Shown piece after piece: positions 42,817 to 52,385 of a DNA stretch of 64,000 nt. Position 1 is the first letter of the stretch. Each line of letters opens with the position of its first letter. The notes beneath the pieces are model-generated. The model saw only the letters and a list, made by a program, of their open reading frames with translations. It had not been told where the DNA came from and made no database searches. This stretch comes from Streptomyces cavernicola. GTDB lineage: Bacteria > Actinomycetota > Actinomycetes > Streptomycetales > Streptomycetaceae. The translations under genes and the position numbers were made by a program. The stretch spans positions 1 through 64,000 of the forward strand of contig NZ_JASCIQ010000006.1 in the NCBI RefSeq assembly GCF_029968035.1, read 5' to 3'.

Positions 42817-43833
42817 TCACGGCTTGAGGAGCGTCTTGATCGCGCGCCGCTCGTCCATGGCCCGGTAGCCCTCCGCGACCTGCTCCAGGGGCAGGGTCAG
42901 GTCGAAGACCTTGCCGGGGTCGATGCTGCGGGACAGGACACGCGCGACCAGGTCCGGCAGGTAGCGGCGTACGGGGGCCGGGCCGCCGCGCAGGCCGACG
43001 TGCGAGAAGAACAACTCCTGCCCGTCCAGGGCCACTTCGTGGGGTACGCCGACGAAGCCGACGTTGCCGCCGGGCCTGGCCGAGCGCAGCGCCTGCTGCA
43101 TGGCCTGGGCGGTGCCGACGCACTCCAGGACGGAGTCCACGCAGATCCCGCCGGTCAGCTCCTTGAGCCGGGCCACGCCCTCGTCGCCGCGCTCGGTGAC
43201 GATGTCGGTGGCGCCGAACTCCAGGGCCAGCTTCTGCCGGGGCTCGTGCCGGGACATGGCGATGATCCGCTCCGCGCCGAACTCCTTCGCGGCGATCACC
43301 CCGCACAGTCCGACCGCCCCGTCCCCGACGACCACAGCGGTCGCCCCGGGCCTGACCTCGGCGGCATCCGCGGCCCACCAGCCGGTGCCGAGCACGTCGG
43401 ACACGGCGAGCAGACCGGGCCAGAACGCCTCGTCCGGCACGCCGTCGGTGGCGACCAGGGTGCCCTGGGCGTTGGGGATGCGGACGTACTCGGCCTGGCA
43501 GGTCGACATGAACTCGCGGTGCAGACAGCCGGACTGGTAGCCGTTCCGGCAGTTCGCGCAGGCGTTGCACGAGGTGGCGAACGAGCCGACGACGAACTGC
43601 CCCGGCCGGACCGCCGTGACCTCGCTGCCGACCTCCTCCACGAAGCCCACGTACTCGTGGCCCATCGGGTGCGCCCCGTCGGTCGGCTCCGCACCGCGGT
43701 ACGGCCACAGGTCGGAGCCGCACACGCAGGTGACGGCGGTACGGATGATCGCGTCGGTCGGCTTGAGGATCCGCGGGTCGTCGAGCGTCTCGAAGCGCAC
43801 ATCGCCGGGGGCGTGGATCACTGCTCCGCGCAT
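42817..43833 (-). CDS. zinc-dependent alcohol dehydrogenase family protein
   Basis: A 338-residue medium-chain dehydrogenase. Catalytic zinc ligands are in CVCGSDLWPYRG (C36/C38 region) and GHEYVGFVEEVG; the structural zinc is held by CNACANCRNGYQSGC, with four cysteines. The NAD(P) motif is VVGDGAVGLCG near residue 170. It belongs to the glutathione-independent or general ADH group; the substrate is not evident. It is divergent from the MmyB-like regulator, with a short palindrome between, and convergent with the acyl-CoA dehydrogenase gene, leaving only 24 nt. Confidence 0.9.
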   Translation of the reverse strand: MRGAVIHAPGDVRFETLDDPRILKPTDAIIRTAVTCVCGSDLWPYRGAEPTDGAHPMGHEYVGFVEEVGSEVTAVRPGQFVVGSFATSCNACANCRNGYQSGCLHREFMSTCQAEYVRIPNAQGTLVATDGVPDEAFWPGLLAVSDVLGTGWWAADAAEVRPGATAVVVGDGAVGLCGVIAAKEFGAERIIAMSRHEPRQKLALEFGATDIVTERGDEGVARLKELTGGICVDSVLECVGTAQAMQQALRSARPGGNVGFVGVPHEVALDGQELFFSHVGLRGGPAPVRRYLPDLVARVLSRSIDPGKVFDLTLPLEQVAEGYRAMDERRAIKTLLKP

Positions 43834-43961
43834 GAGGGGGTTCCTTACGTGCTGTATGGGTGGGGACGAGCGCCCGTCCTGCCCTGCGAGGGGCGGACCA
43901 GGTGCGCCGCGCCATCCAGGAAACCGCCGCCCCGCGCGGGCAGCGAGTCACGGACAAGGGG

Positions 43962-43976
43962 TGTACCGGCAGTACA
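43962..43976. promoter_or_regulatory. operator between MmyB-like regulator and dehydrogenase
   Basis: TGTAC-CGGCA-GTACA, an inverted repeat with 5-bp arms, 36 bp before the regulator start in the divergent promoter. MmyB-type regulators usually control the dehydrogenase or oxidoreductase gene divergent from them, which supports this as its site. Confidence 0.55.
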
Positions 43977-44011
43977 TCGCTCCGGCGGCGCTCCCGCCGT
44001 ACGGTCGAGAC

Positions 44012-44905
44012 ATGGACAACCGTGACGAGGTCCGCGAGTTCCTGACCTCGCGGCGCGCCAGGATCAGCCCCGAGCGGGCCGGGCTGCCCGCGGGCTCCCG
44101 ACGCCGCGTGCCGGGCCTGCGGCGCAGCGAGGTCGCGTCCCTCGCCGACATGAGCGTCGAGTACTACGCCAAACTCGAACGCGGCAACCTCGCCGGCGTT
44201 TCCCCGGGCGTCCTGGAGGCCGTCGCCCGGGTCCTGCAGCTCGACGAGGCCGAGCGCGCCCACCTCCTCAACCTGGCGCGGGCGGCCGACGGCTCCGACG
44301 CCCTCACCCGGCCACGGCGCCGCCGCGCCAAGGGCCAGTGGCAGCCGCACCGCAGCCTGCAGTGGACCCTCGACGCGATCACCGCGGGACCGGCGTTCGT
44401 CCGCAACGCCCGCCTGGACGTCCTCGCCACCAACCAGCTCGCCAGGGCCTTCTACAGCGACCTCTACGCATCCCCCGTCAACCAGGGGAACCTGGCCCGC
44501 TTCGACTTCCTCGACCCCGCGGCCCGGCGCTTCTACCCGGACTGGGAGCGCTTCGCCGACATGGGTGTCGCCATCCTGCGCGCCGAGGCGGGCCGCAACC
44601 CGTACGACAAGGACCTGCACGACCTCGTCGGTGAACTGTCCACCCGCAGCGAGGAGTTCCGCACCCGCTGGGGCGCGCACGACGTCCGCCACCACGGCAC
44701 CGGCAGGAAACGGTTCCGGCACCCGGTCGTCGGCGAACTCACCCTCGCGTTCGAGGGCCTGGAGCTGGCGGCCGAGCCCGGCCTGACCCTCACCGTCTAC
44801 ACCGCCGAACCCGGCTCCCCCTCCGAGGAGGGCCTCCGCCTCCTCGCCTCCTGGGCCGCCACCCACGAGCCCCGGACCCCTTCGGAACAGCCGACGACCA
44901 GCTGA
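44012..44905 (+). CDS. helix-turn-helix regulator with MmyB-like ligand-binding domain
   Basis: A 297-residue regulator. Residues 8-80 are an XRE-type helix-turn-helix with RVPGLRRSEVASLADMSVEY and YAKLERGNLAGVSPGVLEAV. The C-terminal part is the MmyB-like PAS-type domain (LDAITAGPAFVRNARLDVLA, TNQLARAFYSDLYAS, DPAARRFYPDW). Such proteins bind a fatty acid or similar ligand. ATG at 44012 gives the conserved N-terminus; upstream in-frame sequence belongs to the promoter. It probably regulates the adjacent divergent dehydrogenase. Confidence 0.9.
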   Translation: MDNRDEVREFLTSRRARISPERAGLPAGSRRRVPGLRRSEVASLADMSVEYYAKLERGNLAGVSPGVLEAVARVLQLDEAERAHLLNLARAADGSDALTRPRRRRAKGQWQPHRSLQWTLDAITAGPAFVRNARLDVLATNQLARAFYSDLYASPVNQGNLARFDFLDPAARRFYPDWERFADMGVAILRAEAGRNPYDKDLHDLVGELSTRSEEFRTRWGAHDVRHHGTGRKRFRHPVVGELTLAFEGLELAAEPGLTLTVYTAEPGSPSEEGLRLLASWAATHEPRTPSEQPTTS

Positions 44906-44940
44906 GGGTTTCCGGCGGCGGCCCGCCGTAGGGCGTTCGC

Positions 44941-45882
44941 TCAGCCGGCCGCGGCCTTCCGCAGGGCGTCGAGGACCGGCTTGATCAGCGGGTGGGCCTC
45001 CGCCCCGTGGCGCACCGCCGCGAACACCTTGCGCTCGGGGGAGTGGGGGTCCCCCCTGCTCGAGCGGAGCCGAGAGCTTGGGGGAGCATCTACCGGGCGT
45101 ACCGCCGCGTCCGCCAGATCCGCGCCGCGCAGGGCCGAGCGGGGGACCAGGGCCACGCCCGCGCCCGCCGAGGCCAGCGCCACCACCGCGCGGAAGTCGT
45201 CCGACGAGTGCTCGAACTGCGGGGAGAACCCGGCGTGTTCGCAGGCCAGGACCACCACGTCGTGGCAGGGATTGCCGGGGTACGGGCCGATCCACGTGTC
45301 CTGCGCCAGATCGCCGAGCCGGATCCACTCCGCGCCCGCGAGCCGATGGCCGACCGGGAGGACCGCGTCGAAGGGCTCCGCGTAGAGCGGCACGCGCGTG
45401 ATCCGGTCGTCGTCGGCGCCGGGCGCGCCCCGGTACTCCACCGCGACCGCGACGTCGATCCGCCGGTCGAGCAGCATCGCCAGGCTCGCGTCGCCCTCGG
45501 TGTCCTGGACGCGGACCCGGATGCCGGGGGACGTCACGGCCAGGTGGCCCAGGGCGGGGCCCACGACCAGGCCGATGCCCGTCGCGAACGACGCCAGCGT
45601 CACCGTGCCCGCCTCACCCGTGCTGTACGCGGCGAGCTCCGCCTCCGCCCGCTCCAGCTGGGCGAGGACCGCGTTGGTGTGGGTGAGCAGGATCTCGCCG
45701 GCCGCGGTCAGCCGTACGCCCCGCGCGCCGCGCTCGACCAGCTTGTGGCCCGTCTCCTGCTCCAGGGCGGCGAGCTGCTGCGACACCGCGGAAGGCGTGA
45801 GATAGAGCGCGGCGGCGGCCGCCGTCACGGTGCCGTGGTCGGCCACCGCCCGGAGGATGTGCAGCCGCCGCGCCTCGATCAT
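44941..45882 (-). CDS. LysR-family regulator with repeat-derived insertion
   Basis: A 313-residue regulator. The N-terminal helix-turn-helix (ILRAVADHGTVTAAAAALYL, TPSAVSQQLAALEQETG) and the substrate-binding domain (GTVTLASFATGIGLVVGPAL, then LYAEPFDAVLPVGHRLAGAE) are intact. Near residue 270 the segment PPSSRLRSSRGDPHSP is encoded by a dispersed palindromic module (45043-45085) that also occurs in non-coding DNA at 7129-7170, so it was inserted in frame. It lies in the loop just before the last helix and may be tolerated. It follows kbl on the same strand, 56 nt downstream, and may regulate tdh-kbl. Confidence 0.85.
   Translation of the reverse strand: MIEARRLHILRAVADHGTVTAAAAALYLTPSAVSQQLAALEQETGHKLVERGARGVRLTAAGEILLTHTNAVLAQLERAEAELAAYSTGEAGTVTLASFATGIGLVVGPALGHLAVTSPGIRVRVQDTEGDASLAMLLDRRIDVAVAVEYRGAPGADDDRITRVPLYAEPFDAVLPVGHRLAGAEWIRLGDLAQDTWIGPYPGNPCHDVVVLACEHAGFSPQFEHSSDDFRAVVALASAGAGVALVPRSALRGADLADAAVRPVDAPPSSRLRSSRGDPHSPERKVFAAVRHGAEAHPLIKPVLDALRKAAAG
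45043..45085. repeat. dispersed palindromic module inside the LysR gene
   Basis: GGGGGTCCCCCCTGCTCGAG continues to GAGCTTGGGGGAG; apart from one extra C and one base change it is identical to the module at 7129-7170. The arms GCTC-GAG and GGGGGTCCCCC are self-complementary. Confidence 0.75.
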
Positions 45883-45900
45883 GCTTCCGATTATCCCCGG

Positions 45901-45948
45901 TCTCAGCCCTGCTCTCAGCCCTGCTCTCAGCCCTGGTCTCAGCCCTGG
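45901..45948. repeat. four 12-bp tandem repeats at the end of kbl
   Basis: Four units of TCTCAGCCCTGS. Read on the coding strand each unit gives Asp/Glu-Gln-Gly-stop, so kbl ends in four in-frame stop codons in a row. The first unit met by the ribosome is the true end of the gene. Confidence 0.7.
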
Positions 45949-47144
45949 TCCGCCGCGCCCAGCTCCGCGCGGGCCGCGACGAACGCGTCCACGGCCCGGT
46001 TCACGTCCGCCGTGGAGTGCGCCGCCGACAGCTGTACGCGGATCCGGGCCTGGCCCTGCGGCACCACCGGGTACGAGAAGCCGATCACGTACACGCCGCG
46101 CTCCAGGAGCAGCTCCGCCATCCGGCCCGCGACCGAGGCGTCGCCGATCATGACGGGCGCGATGGCATGGTCGCCGGGCAGCACGTCGAAGCCCTCCGCG
46201 GTCATTCGCTCACGGAACAGCTTGGTGTTCGCGGCCAGCTGTTCCCGCAGGTCACCGGCCGATTCGAGGAGGTCGAGGACCTTGAGCGACGCGGCCGCGA
46301 TCACCGGCGCGAGGCTGTTGGAGAACAGGTACGGGCGCGAGCGCTGGCGCAGCAGCGCGACGATCTCCGCGCGGGCCGCGACATAGCCGCCGGAGGCGCC
46401 GCCGAGCGCCTTGCCGAGGGTGCCGGTGATGATGTCGACGCGGTCCATGACGCCGTGCAGCTCGGGCGTGCCCCGGCCGCCGGGGCCGACGAAGCCGACG
46501 GCGTGCGAGTCGTCGACCATGACCATCGCGTCGTACCGCTCGGCCAGGTCGCAGATCTCGGCGAGCGGCGCCACGTAGCCGTCCATGGAGAACACGCCGT
46601 CGGTGACGATCAGTCGGCGGCGCGCGTCGGACGCGTCCTTCAACTGCCGTTCCAGATCGGCGAGATCGCGGTTGGCGTAGCGGAAGCGGCGGGCCTTGGA
46701 GAGGCGGATGCCGTCGATGATCGAGGCGTGGTTGAGGGCGTCCGAGATCACCGCGTCCTCGGGGCCGAGGAGCGTCTCGAAGACGCCGCCGTTGGCGTCG
46801 AAGCAGGAGGAGTAGAGGATCGTGTCCTCCTGGCCGAGGAACGCGGACAGCCGCGCCTCCAGCTCCTTGTGCACCTCCTGCGTGCCGCAGATGAAGCGCA
46901 CCGAGGCCATGCCGTAGCCCCAGCGGTCGAGCGCCGCGTGCCCGGCCGCGATCACCTCGGGGTGGTCGGCGAGGCCGAGGTAGTTGTTGGCGCAGAAGTT
47001 GAGCACCTCGCCGGGCCGGCCGCCCGCCGTCACCTCGACGCTGGCGGACTGCGGGGTGCCGATGACCCGCTCGGGCTTGTGCAGGCCGGCCGCGGTGATC
47101 TCGTCGAGGGTGGCGCGCAGGTCGTCGCGTACGTTGTCGAACAC
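45939..47144 (-). CDS. kbl: glycine C-acetyltransferase (2-amino-3-ketobutyrate CoA ligase)
   Basis: A 401-residue PLP enzyme of the alpha-oxoamine synthase family. It has [20 protein letters not shown] near residue 48, the [19 protein letters not shown] motif with the PLP-contact Asp and His, and the PLP lysine in [14 protein letters not shown]. It cleaves 2-amino-3-oxobutanoate with CoA to glycine and acetyl-CoA, the second step of threonine breakdown. The GTG at 47144 gives the E. coli-like N-terminus ([15 protein letters not shown]). It is 50 nt after tdh on the same strand, forming the classic tdh-kbl operon. The unusual end of the gene is described under the tandem repeats. Confidence 0.95.
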   Translation of the reverse strand: MFDNVRDDLRATLDEITAAGLHKPERVIGTPQSASVEVTAGGRPGEVLNFCANNYLGLADHPEVIAAGHAALDRWGYGMASVRFICGTQEVHKELEARLSAFLGQEDTILYSSCFDANGGVFETLLGPEDAVISDALNHASIIDGIRLSKARRFRYANRDLADLERQLKDASDARRRLIVTDGVFSMDGYVAPLAEICDLAERYDAMVMVDDSHAVGFVGPGGRGTPELHGVMDRVDIITGTLGKALGGASGGYVAARAEIVALLRQRSRPYLFSNSLAPVIAAASLKVLDLLESAGDLREQLAANTKLFRERMTAEGFDVLPGDHAIAPVMIGDASVAGRMAELLLERGVYVIGFSYPVVPQGQARIRVQLSAAHSTADVNRAVDAFVAARAELGAADQG

Positions 47145-47194
47145 GGTGAAAGTCCTTACGGGAGAGGGGAGTTGAGGGCGCTCGGGAGGCTGGG

Positions 47195-48226
47195 TCAGCC
47201 GGTCTGCCAGTCGAGGATGACCTTGCCGCCGCGGCCGCTCGCCGCGTCCTCGAAGGCGGCGTCGAAGTCGGTGTACGCGTACCGGCCGGTGATCACCGGG
47301 GACAGGTCGAGGCCGCCTTCGAGGAGGACCGACATCGCGTACCAGGTCTCGAACATCTCGCGGCCGTAGATGCCCTTGATCGTGATCATCGAGGTGACGA
47401 TGCGGGCCCAGTCGACGGCGAACTCCTCGGCGGGCAGGCCGAGCATGGCGATCCGGCCGCCGTGCGTCATGTTGGCGAGCATCTCGCGCATCGCGGCCGG
47501 GTTGCCGGACATCTCCAGGCCGATGTCGAAGCCCTCGCGCAGGCCGAGCTGCCGCTGGCCGTCGGCGATCGTGGACTTCGAGACGTCGAGGGCGAGGCTG
47601 ACGCCGACCTTGCGGGCCAGGTCGAGGCGCTCCTCGCTCACGTCGGTGACCACGACGTTGCGGGCCCCCGCGTGCGCCGCGACCGCAGCCGCCATCAGGC
47701 CGATCGGCCCGGCCCCGGTGATCAGCACGTCCTCGCCGACCAGCGGGAACGACAGAGCGGTGTGCACGGCGTTGCCGAACGGGTCGAAGATCGCCGCGAT
47801 GTCCAGGTCCACGGGCACCCGGTGCACCCACACGTTGGACGCGGGCAGCGCCACGTACTCGGCGAACGCCCCGTCGCGGCCCACGCCCAGGCCGACGGTG
47901 GCCCGGCACAGGTGGCGGCGTCCGGCCAGGCAGTTGCGGCAGGTACCGCACACCAGGTGGCCCTCGCCGCTGACCCGGTCGCCGACGTCGATCCCCGTCA
48001 CGTCACGGCCGGTCTCGACGACCTCGCCGACGAACTCGTGCCCCACGACCAGCGGCGCCTCGATCGTCGACTGCGCCCAGCCGTCCCAGGCGCGAATGTG
48101 CAGGTCGGTGCCGCAGATGCCGGTGCGCAGGACCTTGATCAGCACGTCCCCGGGGCCGATGGCGGGCTCGGGGACATCCGTCAGCCACAGTCCCGGTGCG
48201 GCCTTCTCCTTGACCAGTGCCTTCAC
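47195..48226 (-). CDS. tdh: L-threonine 3-dehydrogenase
   Basis: A 343-residue medium-chain zinc dehydrogenase, the size of E. coli Tdh. The motifs are [20 protein letters not shown] (catalytic Cys and His), [12 protein letters not shown], the structural zinc [15 protein letters not shown], and the NAD-binding [20 protein letters not shown]. The Tdh-typical WDGWAQ and [12 protein letters not shown] are present. It oxidises threonine to 2-amino-3-oxobutanoate, used by Kbl encoded next. GTG at 48226 has GAAGGAG upstream. Confidence 0.96.
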   Translation of the reverse strand: MKALVKEKAAPGLWLTDVPEPAIGPGDVLIKVLRTGICGTDLHIRAWDGWAQSTIEAPLVVGHEFVGEVVETGRDVTGIDVGDRVSGEGHLVCGTCRNCLAGRRHLCRATVGLGVGRDGAFAEYVALPASNVWVHRVPVDLDIAAIFDPFGNAVHTALSFPLVGEDVLITGAGPIGLMAAAVAAHAGARNVVVTDVSEERLDLARKVGVSLALDVSKSTIADGQRQLGLREGFDIGLEMSGNPAAMREMLANMTHGGRIAMLGLPAEEFAVDWARIVTSMITIKGIYGREMFETWYAMSVLLEGGLDLSPVITGRYAYTDFDAAFEDAASGRGGKVILDWQTG

Positions 48227-48538
48227 GGCTCGACTCCTTCTCGTCGCGCACGCGGGCATGGCGAGGCACGGCCCGGCACGGGGTGAGCGTTGGTGGGGGT
48301 GGCGGCCGTCCCGACCGCCGCGCCCGACTCTTCCGTACGCGGCGCGGCTGGTCCATCGAGGTTTTCTTAAGCGGTGCCGCAGGTTTGCTGTAGGCCGGTG
48401 TTTTGTGCCTGTGCCTCCTGCGGGTTGTGTGTGGTTGCGGTCAGGGCTTGTTCCCCTACCCGCCCCTTCCCCAAAGCCTGCGGCGCCTGTATTTCGTCTG
48501 CTGCGCCGTCGTGGCTGGTCGCGCAGTTCCCCGCGCCC
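48227..48538. other. intergenic region between tdh start and MFS gene end
   Basis: Both flanking genes point left. The right part (48450-48535) carries dispersed repeat modules CCCGCCCCTTCCCC-AAAGCC and GCGCAGTTCCCCGCGCCCCT and probably ends MFS transcription. The left part (48230-48370) should hold the tdh promoter. No gene was seen. Confidence 0.5.
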
Positions 48539-49741
48539 CTAGGCGGGCAGGTGGCTTCTGCTGTGGCGGGCCGTGAAGAGGAGGCAGAGCAGCCCTACGG
48601 CCGCCAGGCCCGCCAGCAGGGCCGGGTACGACGCGGAGCCCGCCGTGATCGCGAGCAGCAGCGGCGTGAGGAAACCGCTGTGCGCGACGCCCTGGTGGAG
48701 CGAGGCGGCCGAGGTGCGGTCCCGCGACGGGGCGAGCCGCTCGATCTCCCGGAGCCCGGACGCGAGCGTCAGCCCGTACCCGGCGCCGAGCAGCACCGCC
48801 GCGGCCAGGACGAGCGCCGCCGACTTCCCGTCCACCGCGAGGGCGCTGACCAGCAGACCGCCGATCACGGCGAGCATCGCGGCGAGCGTGGCCCGCGCGC
48901 TGTGGGCGTGGTCGAGCCGGTGGGCGAGGGGCTGTACGGCGATGCCCGTGCCCAGGGTCAGCGCCGTGACGAGCCCGCTGAACAGCGGGGCGTAGCCGGG
49001 CACCCGGTCGGCCACGAGCGGCGGCAGTACGACGTACGCCACGGTCGCCGCCGTGAACACCGCAGGGCTTGCCGGGAGCACCACCCGTACGAACCGGGGG
49101 TGGCGGAGCGCGCCGCGCCACAGCGGAGCGGCGAGCGGCTCGGGGCGGCGGCCCGCGAACGGCGGCACGGTCTCGGGGGTACGACGCGTAGCGAGGAGGG
49201 CGGCGACGGCGAGCAGGGCGTGCGTGAGGGCGGGCAGCACCATCGGCGACGGCAGCCACTCGGCGACCGCCCCGGCCGTGAGCGCCCCGGCCGCGAAGCC
49301 GCCACCGGTCGCCCAAGTGGCCCTGCCTGTCCCGGAGTTGGGGGTGCCCGTTCCGACGGAGAGCTCCCGCAGCCAGGTCGTGCCCGCGGTCAGGAGCACG
49401 CCCGCCGCGAGCCCGGTCGCGAAGCGGCTGACGTACACCGCGCTCGGATCCACGGCGGCCGCCGCGAGCAGCGTGCTGGCGGCGGCGCTCAGCATGAGCG
49501 CGGGCCGTACGGCGCGCCGCCGGCCGAGCCGGTCCGCGGCGGGTGTGCCGAGCAGCAGACCGGGCAGCAGGCCGAGCAGATACGTGGTGAACATGGCGGC
49601 GACCGGCACGGCGGGCCAGTGCTCCTGCGTCCGGTACACGACGGAGAGCGGCGTGAACTGGTTGGCCCCCCACCCGGCGACAGCTACGGCGGCCCCTGCG
49701 GGGAGCCAGCGGTTTCTTGCTCGCTCCTTGTGCGGGGCCAT
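48539..49741 (-). CDS. MFS transporter
   Basis: A 400-residue permease with about twelve hydrophobic segments. After the second segment GTPAADRLGRRRAVRPALML is the conserved MFS loop, and the second half has VQPLAHRLDHAHSARATLAA. The N-terminal WGANQFTPLSVVYR is common in Streptomyces drug-efflux-type MFS proteins. ATG at 49741 leaves a short charged N-terminus; an upstream in-frame ATG gives 21 more residues. The substrate is unknown. It lies alone between tdh-kbl and the oxidoreductase gene. Confidence 0.85.
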   Translation of the reverse strand: MAPHKERARNRWLPAGAAVAVAGWGANQFTPLSVVYRTQEHWPAVPVAAMFTTYLLGLLPGLLLGTPAADRLGRRRAVRPALMLSAAASTLLAAAAVDPSAVYVSRFATGLAAGVLLTAGTTWLRELSVGTGTPNSGTGRATWATGGGFAAGALTAGAVAEWLPSPMVLPALTHALLAVAALLATRRTPETVPPFAGRRPEPLAAPLWRGALRHPRFVRVVLPASPAVFTAATVAYVVLPPLVADRVPGYAPLFSGLVTALTLGTGIAVQPLAHRLDHAHSARATLAAMLAVIGGLLVSALAVDGKSAALVLAAAVLLGAGYGLTLASGLREIERLAPSRDRTSAASLHQGVAHSGFLTPLLLAITAGSASYPALLAGLAAVGLLCLLFTARHSRSHLPA

Positions 49742-49861
49742 GTTCTCGTCGCGCCTTTCCCTGCGGAATTCCCTGTCTCTGGATTCCAGAATTCTCCGGG
49801 GCATTCCGGGGACGGGTCAAAGCGGAAATTCCGATGGGTTGATCGGCGCGACTTATCAAGC

Positions 49862-50030
49862 TGCGGGCCGGTGGGGGCTGGTCGCGCAGTTCCCCGCGCC
49901 CCTGAAGGCATGCGGCTGCGCCGCGCCTTCTCGGGAGATGGCGCACGAAGTGCCCATCTCAGGGGCGCGGGGAACTGCGCGAGCAACCACGACGAAACCC
50001 GCACCCGGCAGCAAAACGGAACCCGGCAGA
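49862..50030. repeat. intergenic hairpin repeat with 22-bp perfect arms
   Basis: GCGCAGTTCCCCGCGCCCCT-GA (49884-49905) and its perfect reverse complement (49959-49980) enclose a 53-nt loop with smaller hairpins. Flanking sequence GCGGGCCGGTGGGGG and CCCGCACCCGGC recurs at 63694-63790. It fills most of the gap between the oxidoreductase gene end and the MFS gene start and could terminate the former. Confidence 0.75.
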
Positions 50031-50044
50031 CGAGATGCCGACCC

Positions 50045-52372
50045 TCAACGCCCCCCACCCGCACGAATAACCACCCGAACATGCTTCATGATCGGCTGAT
50101 CACTCTGCGTACTGAAATCCCCCAACGCGCACAGCACATTCATCTCCGGCATATACCCCGCCGCACACCCCCGAGGAATGTCGTACGGCACCGCCAGATA
50201 TCCCTCGACCGACCTCGTGCTGCCGTCCCGCGCCGTGCTCGTGATGTCGACGGGGGCCATGTCGTCGATGCCGCGCTCCCGCATGTCGGCCCGGTTCATG
50301 AACACCAGGGTGCGCAGGTTCTTGATGCCTCGGTAGCGGTCGTTGTCCGAGTAGATCGTGGTGTTCCACTGGTCGTGCGAGCGCATCGTGCCGAGCGCGA
50401 GCGTGCCCGGCTCGGGGACGACGTTCGGCAGCGGCGCGGCGGAGAACTCGGCCCGCCCAGACGGGGTGAGGAAGACCAGCTCACGGGCGGGCTGCTTGAT
50501 GCGGAAGCCGAGCGGCAGCCGTACCCGACGGTTGAAGTCCTCGAAGCCGTCGAGGACTTGGGCCATGGTGTCGCGGATGCGGTCGTAGTCCTCGACGTAC
50601 CACCCCCACGGCGTTGGGCTGTCCGGCAGCGCCGCGCGCGCCATGCCCGCGACGATCGCCGGCTCCGAGAGCAGCTGGTCGGAGGCGGGCCGCTTCATGC
50701 CGAGCGACAGGTGCACCATGCTCATCGAGTCCTCGACGGAGGTGCTCTGCACGCCCTTGCGCTGGTGGTCCTTCTCGGTACGGCCGAGGCACGGCAGGAT
50801 CAACGCCCGCTTGCCGTGCACCACATGACTGCGATTCAGCTTCGTGCTGACCTGCACGGTCAACTCGCAGTTGCGCAACGCCTCGTACGTGACGGGCGTG
50901 TCCGGCGCGGCCAGCGCGAAGTTGCCGCCCATGCCGACGAACACCTTCACGTCGCCGCGCCGCATCGCCTCGATCGTGCCGACCGTGTCGAGGCCGTGCG
51001 CGCGGGGCGGGTCGATCCCGCAGACCTCGGCGAGCCGGTCGAGGAACGCCTCCGTGGGCCGGTGGTCGATGCCGCAGGTGCGGTTGCCCTGCACGTTGCT
51101 GTGCCCGCGTACGGGGGAGGGGCCCGCGCCCTCACGGCCCAGATTTCCGCGCAGCAGAAGGAGGTTGACGATCTCGCGCACCGTGTCGACGCCGTGTTCG
51201 TGCTGGGTCAGGCCCAGGCACCAGCTGACGATGGAGCGGTCGGCCTCCTCGTACACCCGTGCCGCCTTCAGGATGTCGGCGCGGGCGAGGCCCGACTGCT
51301 CCTCCAACTCGTCCCAGGACGTGGCCTCGCAGAGCGCCCGGTACGCGTCGAAGCCCGTGGTGTACCGGTCGATGAACTCCCGGTCCAGGGCCTTCGGATC
51401 GGTGGCCGACTGTTCGATGATCGCCTTGGCCATGCCGCGGATCAGCGCCATGTCGCCGCCGATGCGCACCTGCAGGTTGAGGGTGCTGGTCTTCGTCGTC
51501 TTGAACCGCGCCATGTCGAGGAAGTCGTGCGGCACGATCGTGCGCGTCGCGGCCGCCTCCACCAGCGGGTTGACGTGCACGATCTGCGCGCCCCGGTGGT
51601 ACGCCTCGGCGAGCGCGGTCAGCATGCGGGGCGCGTTGGACGCCGCGTTGACACCGAAGATGAACAGCGCGTCGGCCGTCTCCCAGTCCTTCAGGTCGAC
51701 CGTGCCCTTGCCCGTGCCGAGCGAGGCCTGCAGGGCACGACCGCTCGCCTCGTGGCACATGTTGGAGCAGTCCGGCAGGTTGTTGGTGCCGAGCTCGCGC
51801 GCCATCAACTGGTACAGGAACGTCGCCTCGTTGCCGAGCCGTCCCGAGGTGTAGTACGCGGCCTGGTTCGGGTCGTCGAGCCCGCGCAGGGCGCTGCCGA
51901 CCAGCTCGAACGCGTCCTTCCAGCTGATCGGCGCGTAGTGGTCGGACTCCGCCTCGTACACCATCGGCTCGGTCAGCCGCCCTTGGTCTTCGAGGTCGTA
52001 GTCGCTCCACTCGAACAGCTCCGACACGGAGTGCGCGGCGAAGAACTCACGGCCCACCCGCTTCGGGGTCATCTCCCACGTGACGTGCTTGATGCCGTTC
52101 TCGCAGATGTCCAGGTGCAGGCCCTTGGTGTCGTCCGGCCACGCACAGCCCGGACAGTCGAAGCCGGACCGCTCGTGGTTCATCTTCATGATCGCCCGCG
52201 GCCCGTCCACGTACGCCCGCTCCCGCATGAGGAACGACGTCACGCTCTTCGCCGCACCCCAGCCCGCCGCCGGGTGGTGATAGGGGCTGAACTCCGGTTC
52301 GCCGTCGGGGGCCGGGCCCACCTCGGGCTCGCGGACTTCCTGCCGTTCCTCGTCGATGCTCAAGCTGCTCAA
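50045..52372 (-). CDS. FdhF/YdeP-family molybdopterin oxidoreductase
   Basis: A 775-residue enzyme. FDCPGCAWPDD at 72-81 is the YdeP-type N-terminal Cys pair; the middle has AAYYTSGRLGNEATFLYQLM, the likely metal-proximal Cys in DCSNMCHEASGRAL (C206), and ADALFIFGVNAASNAPRML. The C-terminal molybdopterin-binding barrel has MRSHDQWNTTIYSDNDRYRG. It lacks the full 4Fe-4S box of classic formate dehydrogenase alpha chains. Substrate unknown; YdeP proteins relate to acid or oxidative stress. No FdhD or quinone partner is next to it. It is divergent from the DyP-encapsulin genes. Confidence 0.9.
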   Translation of the reverse strand: MSSLSIDEERQEVREPEVGPAPDGEPEFSPYHHPAAGWGAAKSVTSFLMRERAYVDGPRAIMKMNHERSGFDCPGCAWPDDTKGLHLDICENGIKHVTWEMTPKRVGREFFAAHSVSELFEWSDYDLEDQGRLTEPMVYEAESDHYAPISWKDAFELVGSALRGLDDPNQAAYYTSGRLGNEATFLYQLMARELGTNNLPDCSNMCHEASGRALQASLGTGKGTVDLKDWETADALFIFGVNAASNAPRMLTALAEAYHRGAQIVHVNPLVEAAATRTIVPHDFLDMARFKTTKTSTLNLQVRIGGDMALIRGMAKAIIEQSATDPKALDREFIDRYTTGFDAYRALCEATSWDELEEQSGLARADILKAARVYEEADRSIVSWCLGLTQHEHGVDTVREIVNLLLLRGNLGREGAGPSPVRGHSNVQGNRTCGIDHRPTEAFLDRLAEVCGIDPPRAHGLDTVGTIEAMRRGDVKVFVGMGGNFALAAPDTPVTYEALRNCELTVQVSTKLNRSHVVHGKRALILPCLGRTEKDHQRKGVQSTSVEDSMSMVHLSLGMKRPASDQLLSEPAIVAGMARAALPDSPTPWGWYVEDYDRIRDTMAQVLDGFEDFNRRVRLPLGFRIKQPARELVFLTPSGRAEFSAAPLPNVVPEPGTLALGTMRSHDQWNTTIYSDNDRYRGIKNLRTLVFMNRADMRERGIDDMAPVDITSTARDGSTRSVEGYLAVPYDIPRGCAAGYMPEMNVLCALGDFSTQSDQPIMKHVRVVIRAGGGR

Positions 52373-52385
52373 CCCTTTCGGGGCG

